A DNA stretch of 64,000 bases from Thermothelomyces thermophilus ATCC 42464. Its lineage: Eukaryota; Ascomycota; Sordariomycetes; Sordariales; Chaetomiaceae. Every line of letters begins with the position of its first letter. The first letter of the stretch is position 1. The translations under genes and the position numbers were made by a program. Under the pieces are notes generated by a model. The model was not told the DNA's origin. It saw only the letters and a program-made list of their open reading frames with translations, and did no database searches. Positions 33,228 to 45,493 of the stretch are shown here, in pieces. The stretch is taken from contig NC_016476.1 in NCBI RefSeq assembly GCF_000226095.1, positions 3,410,001 to 3,474,000 of the forward strand, in the 5' to 3' direction.

Positions 33228-36200
33228 ATGAGCGGCGAATCCCCCATCGGCGCCTTCCCACAGACGCCTCAGGCAACCTCGAAGAGAGGTCCTGCCAGGG
33301 CACCAACTTCTACCTCGACAACGAGCCGGAGCAGTACTTTGCCAGTCGCGCCTCAACGAGGGACATCAGCAGCGAGTTCCGCACCTGTGATACCATTACA
33401 CATCCTCGACGCACCGACGCAACGACTCTATGCCTTTGGCTTTTATGCCGCCCTCTTTGCTTGGAAGTTCTACGATTGGGCCCAGCTGGTCGAGGAGGAT
33501 ACAGAGTCTTTCTGGCTCTTTTTGAAATGGATCGCAATAGATTGCGCGTTTCTCTTCGGGCTTCCCGAGTTGAGGATACCATGGCTTGAGCTGTCACAGC
33601 CGTTCGTTGTCGTGGCATTTTTTTTCCATGCCGTCTTTGACTGGATGCTCATGTTCAACATTGGGGTATGGGATCTAGTGCATTTCTGGCGCGTAGCGAT
33701 ACAGCGTTGCTAACATCTGCGCAGCTTCCATGGCAAGCATGGTTTTTGGGCTTTGCCAAAGTCTTCTACGACCGTGAGCTCGCCATCTCGGAACACAACG
33801 TCAAAGTGTCCAGCATTTTGCACAATTCTTCGCTGATCATGGGCCGACAAATCATAAATATTCTTCCTGAGGGGTGAGTTCAGAACTTTGTCAGTCTACT
33901 CGACAGGTACTGACCATGGTAGTTCCGCCGTTCTTAACCCCGAACTCCACCCTTTTTGTCTGGGCGGCGACCGTAAGACGGTGGCATTACCTATGTTCTT
34001 CAACGCGACAATCCCTGTCGAAGTCGAGATCATTCGCACAGATCTCGAGACGAATCAGCAAGAGTCAATCAAGTTGACGAGAGTGCAAATTCGAGATATT
34101 GAACGGAAGGCGAAGCGGGAAAGCCAGGAGGGAGTTCAGACTGTGGTGCAGTTCGATTATCCCGTGAAAAAGCCTGGTGCTTACCAGCTAGGCCGAGTTC
34201 TCGACGAGTACAAGCTGGAAGTACAACGGAAGACCCCTCAGACTTTCGTTGTGCCTTGCCCGAAGGCTTGGGTCGGCCCACCGGCCCCTCAAGGACGCTG
34301 TGTGGGTGATCTTTCTGACTTCTCCCTCCAAGTCGAGGGGACTCCTCCGTTGAAGATCAAGTACAGCCGCACAATCAACGGCAAGAATCACAACTTTCAC
34401 TTCCAAAGTTTGCAACCCGAGGGCTTCATGTCCCCGCTTGGCTCCCTGCGATCGGCAAGTCTGTTTGGCCTGGATGACGAGGATATCTCATGGGCGCGCC
34501 CACACCGAGTTCCTGTAGGCCTCAATGAGTCCATGCATGCCAGTGGGGAATGGCAATACTCCGTGGATGAGGTTCAGGACGGTTTTGGGAATCTGGTCAA
34601 ATATGATTCTTCCGCTGACGACCTCGAAGGAAAGCCCAAGCCTAAGCACCTTGTGCAGAACTTCGTGGTCAAGGAGCGCCCTCAAGTGCGGCTGGAAGGT
34701 TGCGATTTGAGGAGACCGCTCAAGGTCGCCAAGGGCGACTCCAAGGAGCTCCCCGTTCGGTTCAAGATCGCTGGACAGGTCCCCGACGTCACAGCACATA
34801 CGCTGACCCTCCAATTTTCACCCATCGATACTCTCACCGAAAGCGGAGACCACGGCGATGAAGTTTCGATACTGACGCACAATGCGAAGAATGCTCGGGA
34901 TCGACCTTCCATCTCGGCTCCCGGCCTGTACACCCTGAAGTCGGTGTCCGCCGGATCATGCGAGGGCGAGGTTCAAGAGCCGTCTTCTTGCCTGCTGCTG
35001 AACCCTCTCGAGCCCAAGCTCACTATCCGCTCCGAGGAGATTTCCGACACATGTGCCGGAAACTCTATCGGCCTGCGTGTGGACATGGACCTCATTGGTA
35101 CACCGCCTTTTATTGTTCGATACGACGTCATCTCCAATGGCGAGCGCCGGTCCGAGAGGGTCAATATCCCCGGCCTACGATACCAGATGGATTTAATTCC
35201 CCGCGTTGCCGGACACCACAAGTACATATTCACGCATATTGGCGACGATATCTACAACAAGGGTCGGAGGCTTACTGGGCCCGAGTATGTCTTAGAACAG
35301 GACGTCAAGCCCGCAGCAGCTGCCATCATTCAGCACAGCACGGGCAAGGTGAGCTCATGCCTCGGGGATGAGGTTGTCACCGACATCCTGCTGCTTGGCG
35401 ATGCTCCGTTCACGCTTGAATGGGAGATAATTCACGATGGCAAGAGAAAGCAGCACAAGGTTACGGATATCCAGGGGAATACCTACCAGATCAAAACCAA
35501 ACCCCTGACGCAAGGTGGCGAGTACACCTTGGGCTTGACGAGCGTCCAGGACAAGAGGGGTTGTAGGAATTTCTTGCAGGAAGAGCTCAAGATTTCCGTG
35601 AGACGGCAAAGCCCGCGCGCTGCATTTGGCCAGATCGAGGGCAAGCGTAAAACCCTGGCCGTGGAGGGCTCCACAGTCAAGCTTCCGGTCCGCCTTACTG
35701 GGGAGGGCCCGTGGAAAGTCTTTTATGCCAACCTCGAGGACGGCCCGGCAGACAACCCGAGAGTTTTGGAAAGGACAGTCAGAAACGACAATGGGTTCAT
35801 CGACGTTAAGGCACGTGGTACCTACATGATTACCGACGTCTGGGACAACCAATGCCATGGCGTTGTCGATTCCAAGGCGTCGAAATTTGATGTCGACTGG
35901 TACCCTCGGCCTCAGATGTCCGTCGCCCTGACGCATGGAGTCAGCCAAACGGACAGCGGTTTCGTGGTCGAAGACGTCTGCGAGGGCGATATTTCGGGAT
36001 TCGAAATCGCGTTGCAAGGTGAGCCATCGAGTCTCGAGGAGTACCATGGTGAGAGCAGCAGCTAATGTGCCTAGGAACACCACCGTACACTGTGGAATAT
36101 GAGGTCCGCCATCACCCTCTCCAGGGATCCAGTTCGTTAAGCAAGAGGAAATTTGACATCACGGTCGGCAAAGAGACGATACAGGCGGATACGGCCAAGG

Positions 36201-37192
36201 CAGGCACGTACACGTATAGATTTACCGCGTTGGAAGATCACCTATACAGCAGCGACCGCCAGTTCAAGCCGCTCGTGGTCAAGCAAAAAGTCAACAGAAA
36301 ACCGGCAGCGTCCTTCGTTAAACCCGGCCAAACTTTCAAATACTGCAAATCAGAACAGGACAACGAGGACGGTATCCCGGTCACACTTACGGGCGTCCCT
36401 CCATTTACGCTCGAGATTGAAATCAGGCATCAGAGCGCCGCTGTGCCCGAGATCTACCGCACGCCGGCCATCCATTCCAACTCATACGAGATCCGCATCC
36501 CGCGCCATCAGCTTCGGCTGGGTACGCAGCAAGTCCGGATCCGCGACGTCAAGGATGGCAGTGGTTGCCACTCAATGGCTGAACTCGGCGGACCTACTGT
36601 CCAAGTCCAGCTGTTTGAGGCGCCCACCATTTACCCATTGGAAACTCGCACTGACTACTGCGTGGGCGAGCGCATCTCATACACCCTCTCGGGCACGCCT
36701 CCTTTTGAGGTCTGGTACACTTTCGACGGCGTCGAGCGCAAGGCACGCTCACCCACGACCAGCTTCCGGCGTGTGGCTGAATCGCCTGGTGAATTCGCCA
36801 TCACGACCATAGCTGACCGCGCCAGCGAATGTCGCGCGCCAGTCAATATCGTCAAGACGATTCACCCCATGCCGGCCGTGCGCATGAGCCATGGCCGCAA
36901 CGCGCGCGTCGATATCCATGAGGGCGGCGAGGTTGAGATCCTATTCGAGTTCTGGGGCACCCCGCCTTTCGAGTTCACCTACACGCGCAGTACCAATGCC
37001 CGCAAGGGCCAAAAGAGCCAGGTGCTCGAAACGCGCCATGATATCAGTCACGAACACACCAAGGTGATACGCACCAGCTTGGAGGGCACGTATGAGGTGG
37101 TGGCGATTAAGGATAAATACTGCGCTTTCTCGACGCAGGGAGCTGAAGTGGGCAAGGAGAAGGTGAAAGGGCAAAAGCTTATCAAGTATTAG
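33228..37192 (+). CDS. pom152: Nuclear pore membrane glycoprotein Pom152
   Basis: Four exons: 33228-33665, 33725-33873, 33923-36018, 36075-37192 (1266 aa). Pom152 is a membrane ring nucleoporin. The N-terminal 65 residues are Ser/Thr/Pro-rich and face the pore, and two to three transmembrane segments follow (about 70-145). The rest is a long lumenal chain of Ig-like repeats, each opening with a short motif such as GTPPFxVxY or GxxPFTLE (for example [70 protein letters not shown]). The length matches the yeast protein (1337 aa). Downstream the next gene starts 2.8 kb away on the same strand. Confidence 0.95.
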
Positions 37193-40017
37193 CCTTTTTT
37201 TCTTCTTTTTAGTAAGCGAGGGGGACGATGGAAGGTGCCTGAAAGTTGAGTATTGAAGATTGGGTCATCTATTATGGGACGGTGATAACTGGGCTCGGTG
37301 TTTCCTCCGAGTCTGTGGTAATTCTTTGTATCGTGGTATAAAAAGGGGAAGGGAGGAAGGTCACCATAGCACGGCGTTTGTGGGTTAGTGCAGTACATTT
37401 TTTCCTCGACATGATTGCCTTGATAAGGCGCTCCGTCTATACTGTTTCCAAGACATGAAAGGTGGGAAACATGGATGCATCTGAGGAGACGAAGCTCATC
37501 CAGACCAGTTTCCGCATGGGGGAGATGTATCAAGGCTTCGGTTGCAAGAATCTCACCGCTAAGAGAACCCCGTGATTACACCGTAAAGCTAGTTGCTCTC
37601 AAAGGTATTGAATCCTTTTGTTTTTTGGTCGCGCTTTTGTTCACGTTGCTTTTCATTGTTCTGTAGCGTATGTCCACTCCAATCAGCACAACCGAGGTAG
37701 TGCCAAGTATGGTTACCCGATAGTAAACGTGCTGTTGTATCGCCACCCATTGTAGTCAGGAGAGTGCCGCCATCCAGCCACTTCGTCGGTGTATCGGAAC
37801 CCGGCAAGGCCCTGCGCAGTATCAAATTGAAGGCTCAATGCCAAGACTATCTCTCACCCAGAGGTCCTTCGAGTCGTCAAACTCGCTGATGAGCTGGAAG
37901 AAAATTCGTGAGTGTAGCATGACGGGAGGAAACTGTGTGCTGCCGTTGATCTTTACCATATCTGGATTTCTGCAGAGTGCCCCCAATGGCCCCGGATATC
38001 GGCACATAGTGAACATACTTGATCTTCCCAGGTTAGGCGTTGGGATGGTTGAAGGTTGCCTGGCGGCCTAATACTCCTCCTGAACATTAGGGTGCACATA
38101 CATACAATAAATGTAACTACGAAGGTATGTACATACATACCCTGTCAAGGAACGACTTCAATTGGCATGTACCCCTACTGCGTCGATCAGATCCAGTGAA
38201 CAGTACGGACGTACACATTTATCACAATTCATGGTACCTCCATTTTTTTTTTTCGTAACTCGTTCGTTATCCGGTGTTGTACTTCGGGTCTCTTCACTCT
38301 CTCCAAGGTGATTGCTCGGGAGCTTCGAGAAATGATTCAATGGAACGGGCAGGAAACGAAAAAGGGTAGGCATAAGCTCCAGCGATGACCACCAGGCAAT
38401 ACAACGCGGTGATTTGCACTTGGCGTCTCTATATATACATCCCGATGTACCAGCTGTTACCTACCGGTTCAATGCAAGGTAGCTTCATCTCTATCAGCAG
38501 TCGATTTTATTTTTATTGTTCGTTGGGCTGCTGGTGATTCGGGTCATCAGCCCAAGGATTGCTCCGTCACGCGCTAGCTTAATGTATATCCCGCAAACCT
38601 CAACTACAGGTACCATAGGTATGTATATACAAACATATACAACAGCCTCGTTCTTGATCAGTTGCCTTAGACAAGAGTCCGTAGATATGGCTTGCTCTTG
38701 CAGGATTGCCTTCGCTCCAATGCGTACCACAGATATTAGTACGCTACGGAGTACCATTACATATATTGCCCGTGCACTCCGTGTTCACGGCCGGGACTCG
38801 GTCGGTGTCGGTCTCGGTTTTCGGGAACCCGGACGGCCCCCGCTCTGAAAGCTGCACCGAATCACCACGCTGTAGCACACCCCGGCAAAGCCCAGCAGCC
38901 AGGGTCTGGTGCCCTGTCAGGCTACAAGGGTCCAACCCTGCTTGTGCAGCTTTCAAAGCTGACCCAAGAAACCACAACGCTCCTGCATCGGGATCGAATG
39001 CTCGTCTGGGACAACGACCCATGACCTCCAGTTCGACATCCCGTCATCCAGTTTCCGAACCGGGCACCTTGATTCAAGGGCAAGATGCGAATCTCTCATC
39101 GAAGGCCGGCAAGACATCGGTTTTGGGAGATGTCCACTAGTCAGAACTACTAACCAACACTACAAATCAGCGGCCGGCGACTAGCTCTGGGATCGTCGCC
39201 AATTCAAGATTTGCTTGCCAACCAGCGGTTCCTGCACGCCCCCCGCTCTTGGTGTACACACTTCAGCGCCCAACACCGACTTGTCGAGTGCGGTGTGTCT
39301 TGCTGCTCGACTCACAAGCCGGATTTCTTTACCAAATTTTCCCAATTTTCCCCTCCACCAGGAATCGGGTGACGTTCTGAGTCAATCTGTCGTTGACGGC
39401 ATTCACCTCGACCTCCGTGACCCAAGTTAAAAACATCCATTACTGAACACTATCAGTACTACCCTACACTAGTACAGGCATCTCAGCCCGTCCCCACCCC
39501 GATTGCCACAATCGTGGTGTTGGTGCAAAGCGTTCTCCGTAGACTCGGTTCATTTCAGCAAAGTTATCGGCAAACAGATATCTACGCATTACTTGTAGCA
39601 GAAAAAGAGCTTCGTCTTCTTAACTCGTCGCACAAAATTTCCGTACAGGGAGCATTGCATCGCGGGGAGCGCCGTTGACTGAGAAAAGACGCCCAGCCGA
39701 GCCTATGATACCGATTTTGACAGAAAAGTGGGAACCAGCGCGCACAGCTCGGGCCAAAGAAGCCGTCGCATTCCTCCCTTGTGGGGATGAGAACCTGGAA
39801 GGGGGCAATCTTCAAACTGTGCACACCCTGTTAGGATTTGGATCGCTTCCCACCTGATCTAGACCTTTCTCTCTTCGGTCTCGGGGCTTATCGGCCTTTG
39901 CTATCAGTGTCCGATTCCGACTGCATTGAGCGCATCGCAACACATGCCCTACGGTTGACAGGTTCTGGCAGCCAAAGTCCAGTGGTCCACGTCTAATACC
40001 GTCCCCCGGCTGCGATC
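37193..40017. other. 2.8-kb intergenic region upstream of skn7
   Basis: No gene is supported. It is the pom152 3' flank and a long skn7 upstream region. It contains ACATACATAC-type short repeats at about 38095-38140 and a TACGGAGTAC motif at about 38746-38755. Confidence 0.5.
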
Positions 40018-42540
40018 ATGCCGCCCGCCGACAGCGACGCGGGCTCCGCGCCGGCTGGAAGCAACTCCAGCGACTTTGTGAGCACACCACCCCAACGTCG
40101 CTCATCGACATCCTGCCTCTGTGGCTGAACGCAGCTAACATGTCGTTGTTCCCAGGTGCGCAAACTTTATAAGTACGATGAGCCCCATGCACCATGCCCG
40201 ACTGCCCCGTCGCCCAGACACACAGACTGATTGATCATGTTGCAGGATGCTCGAGGATCCCTCGTACAACTCGGTAGTACGGTGGAGCGCCGAAGGGGAC
40301 AGTTTCGTGGTCCTGGAGGTACGTACGATTGCCGGCCAGGAGCCCAGGGAGTGTAAAATGCTGACTCGTTCTCCCGCTGGCAGAACGAGAAGTTCACAAA
40401 GACGATTCTTCCCAAGCACTTCAAGCACAGCAACTTTGCGAGTTTTGTCCGCCAATTGAACAAGTACGACTTCCACAAAGTCAGGCACAACGAAGAAAAT
40501 GGCGAGTCGCCATATGGGCGAGATGTAGGTTGTCACACGGGTTTTCGGGATGGAAATCTGGGAACGCTGACCTCCGGATTGGCAGGCATGGGAGTTCCGG
40601 CATCCCGAGTTCAGGGCGGACAGGAAAGATAATTTGGATAACATCCGAAGGAAAGCTCCGGCCCCAAGAAAGGCCCCGCCGGCCGAGGATGCTTTCCCGG
40701 CATCGCAGCAGATCATCGTCCTGAGCGAATCGCTCACGGCAACCCAACATCAGATTCAAGCTCTACAGGAACAGTACTACGAACTCGAAAAAACAAATAG
40801 GCTGCTGGTCAGCGAGGTCCTGAGCTTGCAAAAGATGGTTAGGGCCCAGAGTCAAGCGTCCAACGAGCTGATCACCCATCTGAACAACATGGAAGACCGG
40901 CGGCGCAACAGCCGCCACTCGGCGCAGTCTAGCAGCCACGCCGGTCAGGCAGGCCAGAACCACCATGCCGGGGCGATGGGTTTCCTGCCAGATGGGTCGG
41001 ACGAGCCCGCACCGGAGCTGCGGCGGGCTAGGGAAATCCTCAACGGCGTATCTCCGGATGTCCAGGCCGACAGGGAACTGGAGAGGCTGTCCATGGCATA
41101 CAACCAGAACGGATCCCCGGCAAATTCTGCCGGATCATCCGTCATGTTCGCGCATCCCGGGACTACTACTACTATGCCACTTGTCCATGACCCCCTCAAT
41201 GATCCCCGCCACATGGTGTACCCTGTGGGCCAGACAACAGGTATCGACCCCTTCCATGCTGACCACATCCACAACATCCCGTACAGTCGGCCGTTGAGCA
41301 ACCCCAATGTCCCTGCGGAAGCGCCGTCACAAGCCACTCCGCCGCTTAAAGAACAGCTCGGGTCCATGTGGCGTGGAAAGAAGCCGCACATTCTTCTCGT
41401 CGAGGACGACAAGACATGCGCGAGAATTGGCTCCAAATTCCTCACCAATGTGGACTGTAGCGTCGACACTGCGGTGAGTGAATCGGCGGGGTTAGGTCGC
41501 AGGAATGATTGCTAACGCTGGCTTTGTAGCGCGACGGTCTTGAAGCTGTGGAAAAAGTCAACCGGGACGCCGAGCGGTTCGATCTCATCTTCATGGACAT
41601 CATAATGCCCAACCTGGACGGCGTATCGGCCACGGCTATGATCCGTATCGTCGCGCCACAGGTTCCCATCGTGGCGATGACGTCGAACATCCGGCAGGAA
41701 GACATCCAAACCTACTTCCAATTTGGTAAGTTCGACCTACCGCTATGTCAGCCACCGAACCCCTCTAACCATTGACCAGGAATGAACGACGTGCTCGCCA
41801 AACCCTTCACTCGGGACGGCATGGCCCGCATCCTCCGCAAGCACCTCGTCCGCATGCTCAAAGACCCGCAAGCCGCCGGCCTGGCCGATGACCTGAGCCA
41901 AACGGTAGCCGGCGCGCCCGCTCCGGCTACTCAAGCAGGCTATGTACCCGCAACCATGGCGGGTATGGCCCAGGTCAAGTTCGAGCACACGCCTATCCAG
42001 TCACCGTCCACCGCCTCCTCGTGGCACTCTCCCGGTGGTCAAATGCACCAGACATCCCCCAACCTCGACGGCGGCGGGCCTGGCGGCGGGTACATGGCTG
42101 GGCCTGGCGGCGGTATGGTGCTTACCTCCGGGGCCACGCAGAGGCCGCCGTCACAAACCCCGCACCACCCCCATCACCAGCCCCAGGCCCGGCCTCAGCA
42201 AGGCGGGTACGCCGGGTATATGACGGCACAGCAAGTAGCAGGAGCGCAAGTCGCTCAGGCGCAGGCGCAGGCGCAGGCTCAGGCTCAAGCACAAGCACAG
42301 GCTCATGCACAAGCACAAGCACAGGCTCAGGCTCAGGCTCAGGCACAAGCACAGGCACAGGCACAGGCACAGGCGCAAGCACAGGCGCAAGCGATGAGGG
42401 GGATGGCTGAGAGTGCGCATATGGCAGGGCTGCAGGTCGGCGGTGGAGGCGGTGGAGGAGGTGGGGAGGATCGGCCGGAGAAGAGGCCGCGATTGTACGG
42501 GCCTGTAGCAGGGCAGGGCGGGGGGGGCTATGTGCAATAA
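40018..42540 (+). CDS. skn7: Response regulator transcription factor SKN7 (RRG-2 type)
   Basis: Seven exons: 40018-40077, 40156-40172, 40246-40318, 40384-40524, 40586-41473, 41530-41725, 41780-42540 (711 aa). SKN7 is the nuclear output of the SLN1 phosphorelay and acts in oxidative and osmotic stress. An HSF-type DNA-binding domain (about 19-115) has VRKLYKMLEDPSY and [20 protein letters not shown] coiled coil follows (about 140-190), then a receiver domain (about 363-475) with VEDD, phospho-acceptor Asp416 in [15 protein letters not shown] and the lysine in LAKPF. The tail is Gln/Gly/Pro-rich with an Ala-Gln repeat. Exon 2 is only 17 nt. The first exon encodes just 20 residues. Confidence 0.95.
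42253..42393 (+). repeat. Ala-Gln dipeptide repeat in the SKN7 tail
   Basis: Twenty-three consecutive Ala-Xaa units (eight Ala-Gln, one Ala-His, fourteen Ala-Gln), residues about 617-662. The codons vary among GCG/GCT/GCA and CAG/CAA, so the DNA is not a perfect hexamer although the peptide is nearly perfect. Confidence 0.95.
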
Positions 42541-45493
42541 ACAGCGCTCTTGTCGGCTGTCCGCGGCTCTTTGGGAAGATTCGTAGGATGATGATTTAAA
42601 GGTTTTGTCGACTTCAATCGAAGGCGATTGTTCGAGAAAGTCGCATGGCGAGAGAATCGGATGGCTACGGGGCTGGGATCTGGACAGCTTCTGTTACGAG
42701 TCGTATTGGCGTTGGGTTTCGCGTCGGGAGGGTTGGGTTATCGGTCGGGATCTGGTCGGACTTGAAGGATCTATCGAGCTGAACAGAGCTGGACTGTATC
42801 TATGCGGACATAGTATCGAGGCCGAGGACTATGAAACTATAATTGGATAGGCTTGTTAGTCTTATCAACCCAGCCAGCGTTGGCTCTCCGACCGGGTGTC
42901 TCGGTGATAATGATGGCCGACGGGATATTGCCATCATCAAAGTGCGCGGATGCCGTGGTGCATGGCCGTGCGTCGAGAGACAACGGGGGCGACCGCCGCT
43001 TGCCAGCTCAAACGAATTAAAGGGGATTTCGTCTTCCCATGGCGTTGTCGGAGGGGCCGTGAAGATCCAGTCGGCGATCGAAGCCTGAAGAGTTCACGTC
43101 CGGATGTAGAGGCCGAGTTTATATTCCGAAATGGATGTGCTTCATCGCCATTGCATCCCATTTTCATTTCCACCATCCGCTCTCGAACCGAACACCCAGA
43201 GCCCTGATCAGCCAGGTGTGAGGGCGTGAAAACGCCAGAAGAACTGAAATTAAAAGCAGGGGCAGCGGCGTTTTATGGATGAAACAGGCGGGAGCCTTTG
43301 CGTCCTCCTCCGAGGTAGTAGGGGGTTGTGGCTAGCGGGAAAGGCTCCAGAGATTGTTTCAAGACGCCCCCAAAATGCGGGGAGCCTCAAGTGTTAAAAG
43401 AGGCACCGACCTCGCCTCGACAAGAGGAACGAAAGGCTGGGTGTTGTTGTGTCGGTAACAGGGCGGCGAGGACAGAGAGGTAGGGTAACTCCCGAGTACC
43501 CTAGACAGGTCTGCTAGGCGTACAGCGTAGGTTATTAATAACTAGGTGTTAAACAGGTATGTATGTACAAGACGGATACGTGCACACATGTACGGAGTAG
43601 TTATGTAGTTACGGTACTCACCGCCTCATGATGGTGAGCATAAAGTTCCTGACGCTGTGGTCAGGAGCGATCACGTTGCGCCGTGAAGAGGGTCGAGGTG
43701 GGCGGGATGGAGAGATAATGCGAAGGAGCTGTGAACCAGCGGATTCTGTACCGACGGCTCCCTCACGCCCTCGTGTAATCATAGGGTCCGCGCTCGAGTC
43801 GCCATGTTCGGCAACCGATTAGGGCCGTGCGGGTTTTGAGGTTTGGAAGGGGGGGAGGCGAGGGGGTGCGGTCGTTTCTCGGTCCCACGAGGAGGGAGTC
43901 TCTAGGTCACTCCATTTACGGAAGGTAGCAGTAGTCCCCGGAGAAGGACGGGGTATGAATATATATGTGTGTGTGTGTGCGTGTGTGCGCGCGCGGCTAT
44001 CTACACTACGCTACACTTAGTTAGGCAATGCAAAGGAAAGCATCCCGTTCGCCCGCGGGGTGTCCAGCACTCACCGGTCCAGGCCGCCGAGGCTGGAGAT
44101 GCTTGCCTCGGAGCGCCAGAGGGCATGGTATGTTGGATCCTGCCGTGCCGGCTAGCGTGCTGTGCATATGTGCGCACGGAGATAGGCGTATGCTACACTA
44201 CGCAGTATAGTAAGTAGGTACGTAAGCTCGGTCGGAATGCACGCAGGATTTTCCCATTTCCTCTTCCCCATCAGGGTCTGGCGCGTTCTGGGCTGCTGGG
44301 CGCCGGGGCTGGACCGGGCTGGGCCGTCGCATCGCTGCAGTAGTCTAGTGTAACGAATTAGACTACTTCGTCAGCTGATTTCCACGTGTATGTACGAAAA
44401 CTGCATGTCATACATACAGTCATGTAAATTCACCGCAAAAGTCAACTCCTCTGCAGACTGTATCAGCGCGGGATGGATGAAGCCCACATGAAACGACGCA
44501 AAACACGCCTGGTTGTCGTGCTATGGCACTGTACAGTCCGTTGTTCAGGTGGCCCGTGTCCCGGGTGCTCTGTCGATAATGCTAGAACCCGACACACAGG
44601 ACGGCGAGGAGGGTTCACAACGATTACAGAATTGCTGTCGGAGCTCCGGTGTGTTAAGAAGGTTAGAGGGGCGATCTCCGGTGCCCTTCATCGTCCGTTC
44701 CAAATGGCCTGTCCAGCGCTGAACCGGTGAAAGAATTAGGTGTTGTGATATGTTCGGTATGTACCGTACTGTTACATCTGTCGATTCTTTCTGCAGCTGG
44801 GAGTGGCCAGTGAGTCTACTGCTCTGTGAAAACTACACCAGTCTTTTGTAAATGTCTCTGTCGCAGCTAACTGTTTTCGATCCCCATCTCACCGGTTTCG
44901 ACTTGATCCATCCGGTGTGCATATCGATCTTCATGTCGGGAATGTTCTGGGCCAGCCTTTTGGTGCCGCAATCTCGGGCTTTTTGGGTTTCGGCTCGTCC
45001 AGAACGGCATGCTGCATGATGTTGCCCACATTCTGAGGCCTTGATTGGCGGGTTTCGCTAGTACGGGTAGTTGGTCTTTGTCTCCTGGTCTCCCATTCAC
45101 TTGTGGGGGCCCTGTGACGAGGGTTTGGCTGGGCAAGTGCTGCGGTTCGGGAGGTCGTCGGCTCCTCGCGCGAAAAAGATGTTACTTTCCCGGTAAGTTA
45201 CAATGTACATACATACATACGAGAATACGTATGTTACGGGTTCAAGTTTGCCCTCTGCACCTCGTTCTTACAGCCTTGCAGCAGCCACAACCATGAAGAC
45301 CCCGCACCCCACTTCAACTTTTGAGGAATGCAGGTAGTCAAGAACCTTTGACTCATAGTGCGACTTGCCGGTTTGGTTGTTATGATTGACCATTCTCACC
45401 CCTCGGCAAGCTGACACCCTGCAACTGTCTCGAACCAGACGCCAATCCGCAATTAACGCCTTGTAGCCGTAAATCGGCCCCAAGAAGCATTCA
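42541..45493. other. 3.0-kb intergenic region between skn7 and eIF2B epsilon
   Basis: No gene is supported. It holds a (TG)n/(CG)n microsatellite at about 43961-43996, a 9-bp-stem hairpin at 44339-44367, TACGGAGTA at about 43592-43600 and ACATACATACATAC at about 45207-45221. Confidence 0.5.
43961..43996. repeat. (TG)n/(CG)n microsatellite
   Basis: Alternating purine-pyrimidine tract beginning with ATATATGTGTG and ending with GCGCGCGC. It is imperfect and lies in intergenic DNA. Confidence 0.85.

Noticed and set aside
38706-39140. 144-codon frame in the pom152-skn7 gap
   Set aside because: Arg/Ser/Pro-rich chance composition with no conserved segment or splice context.
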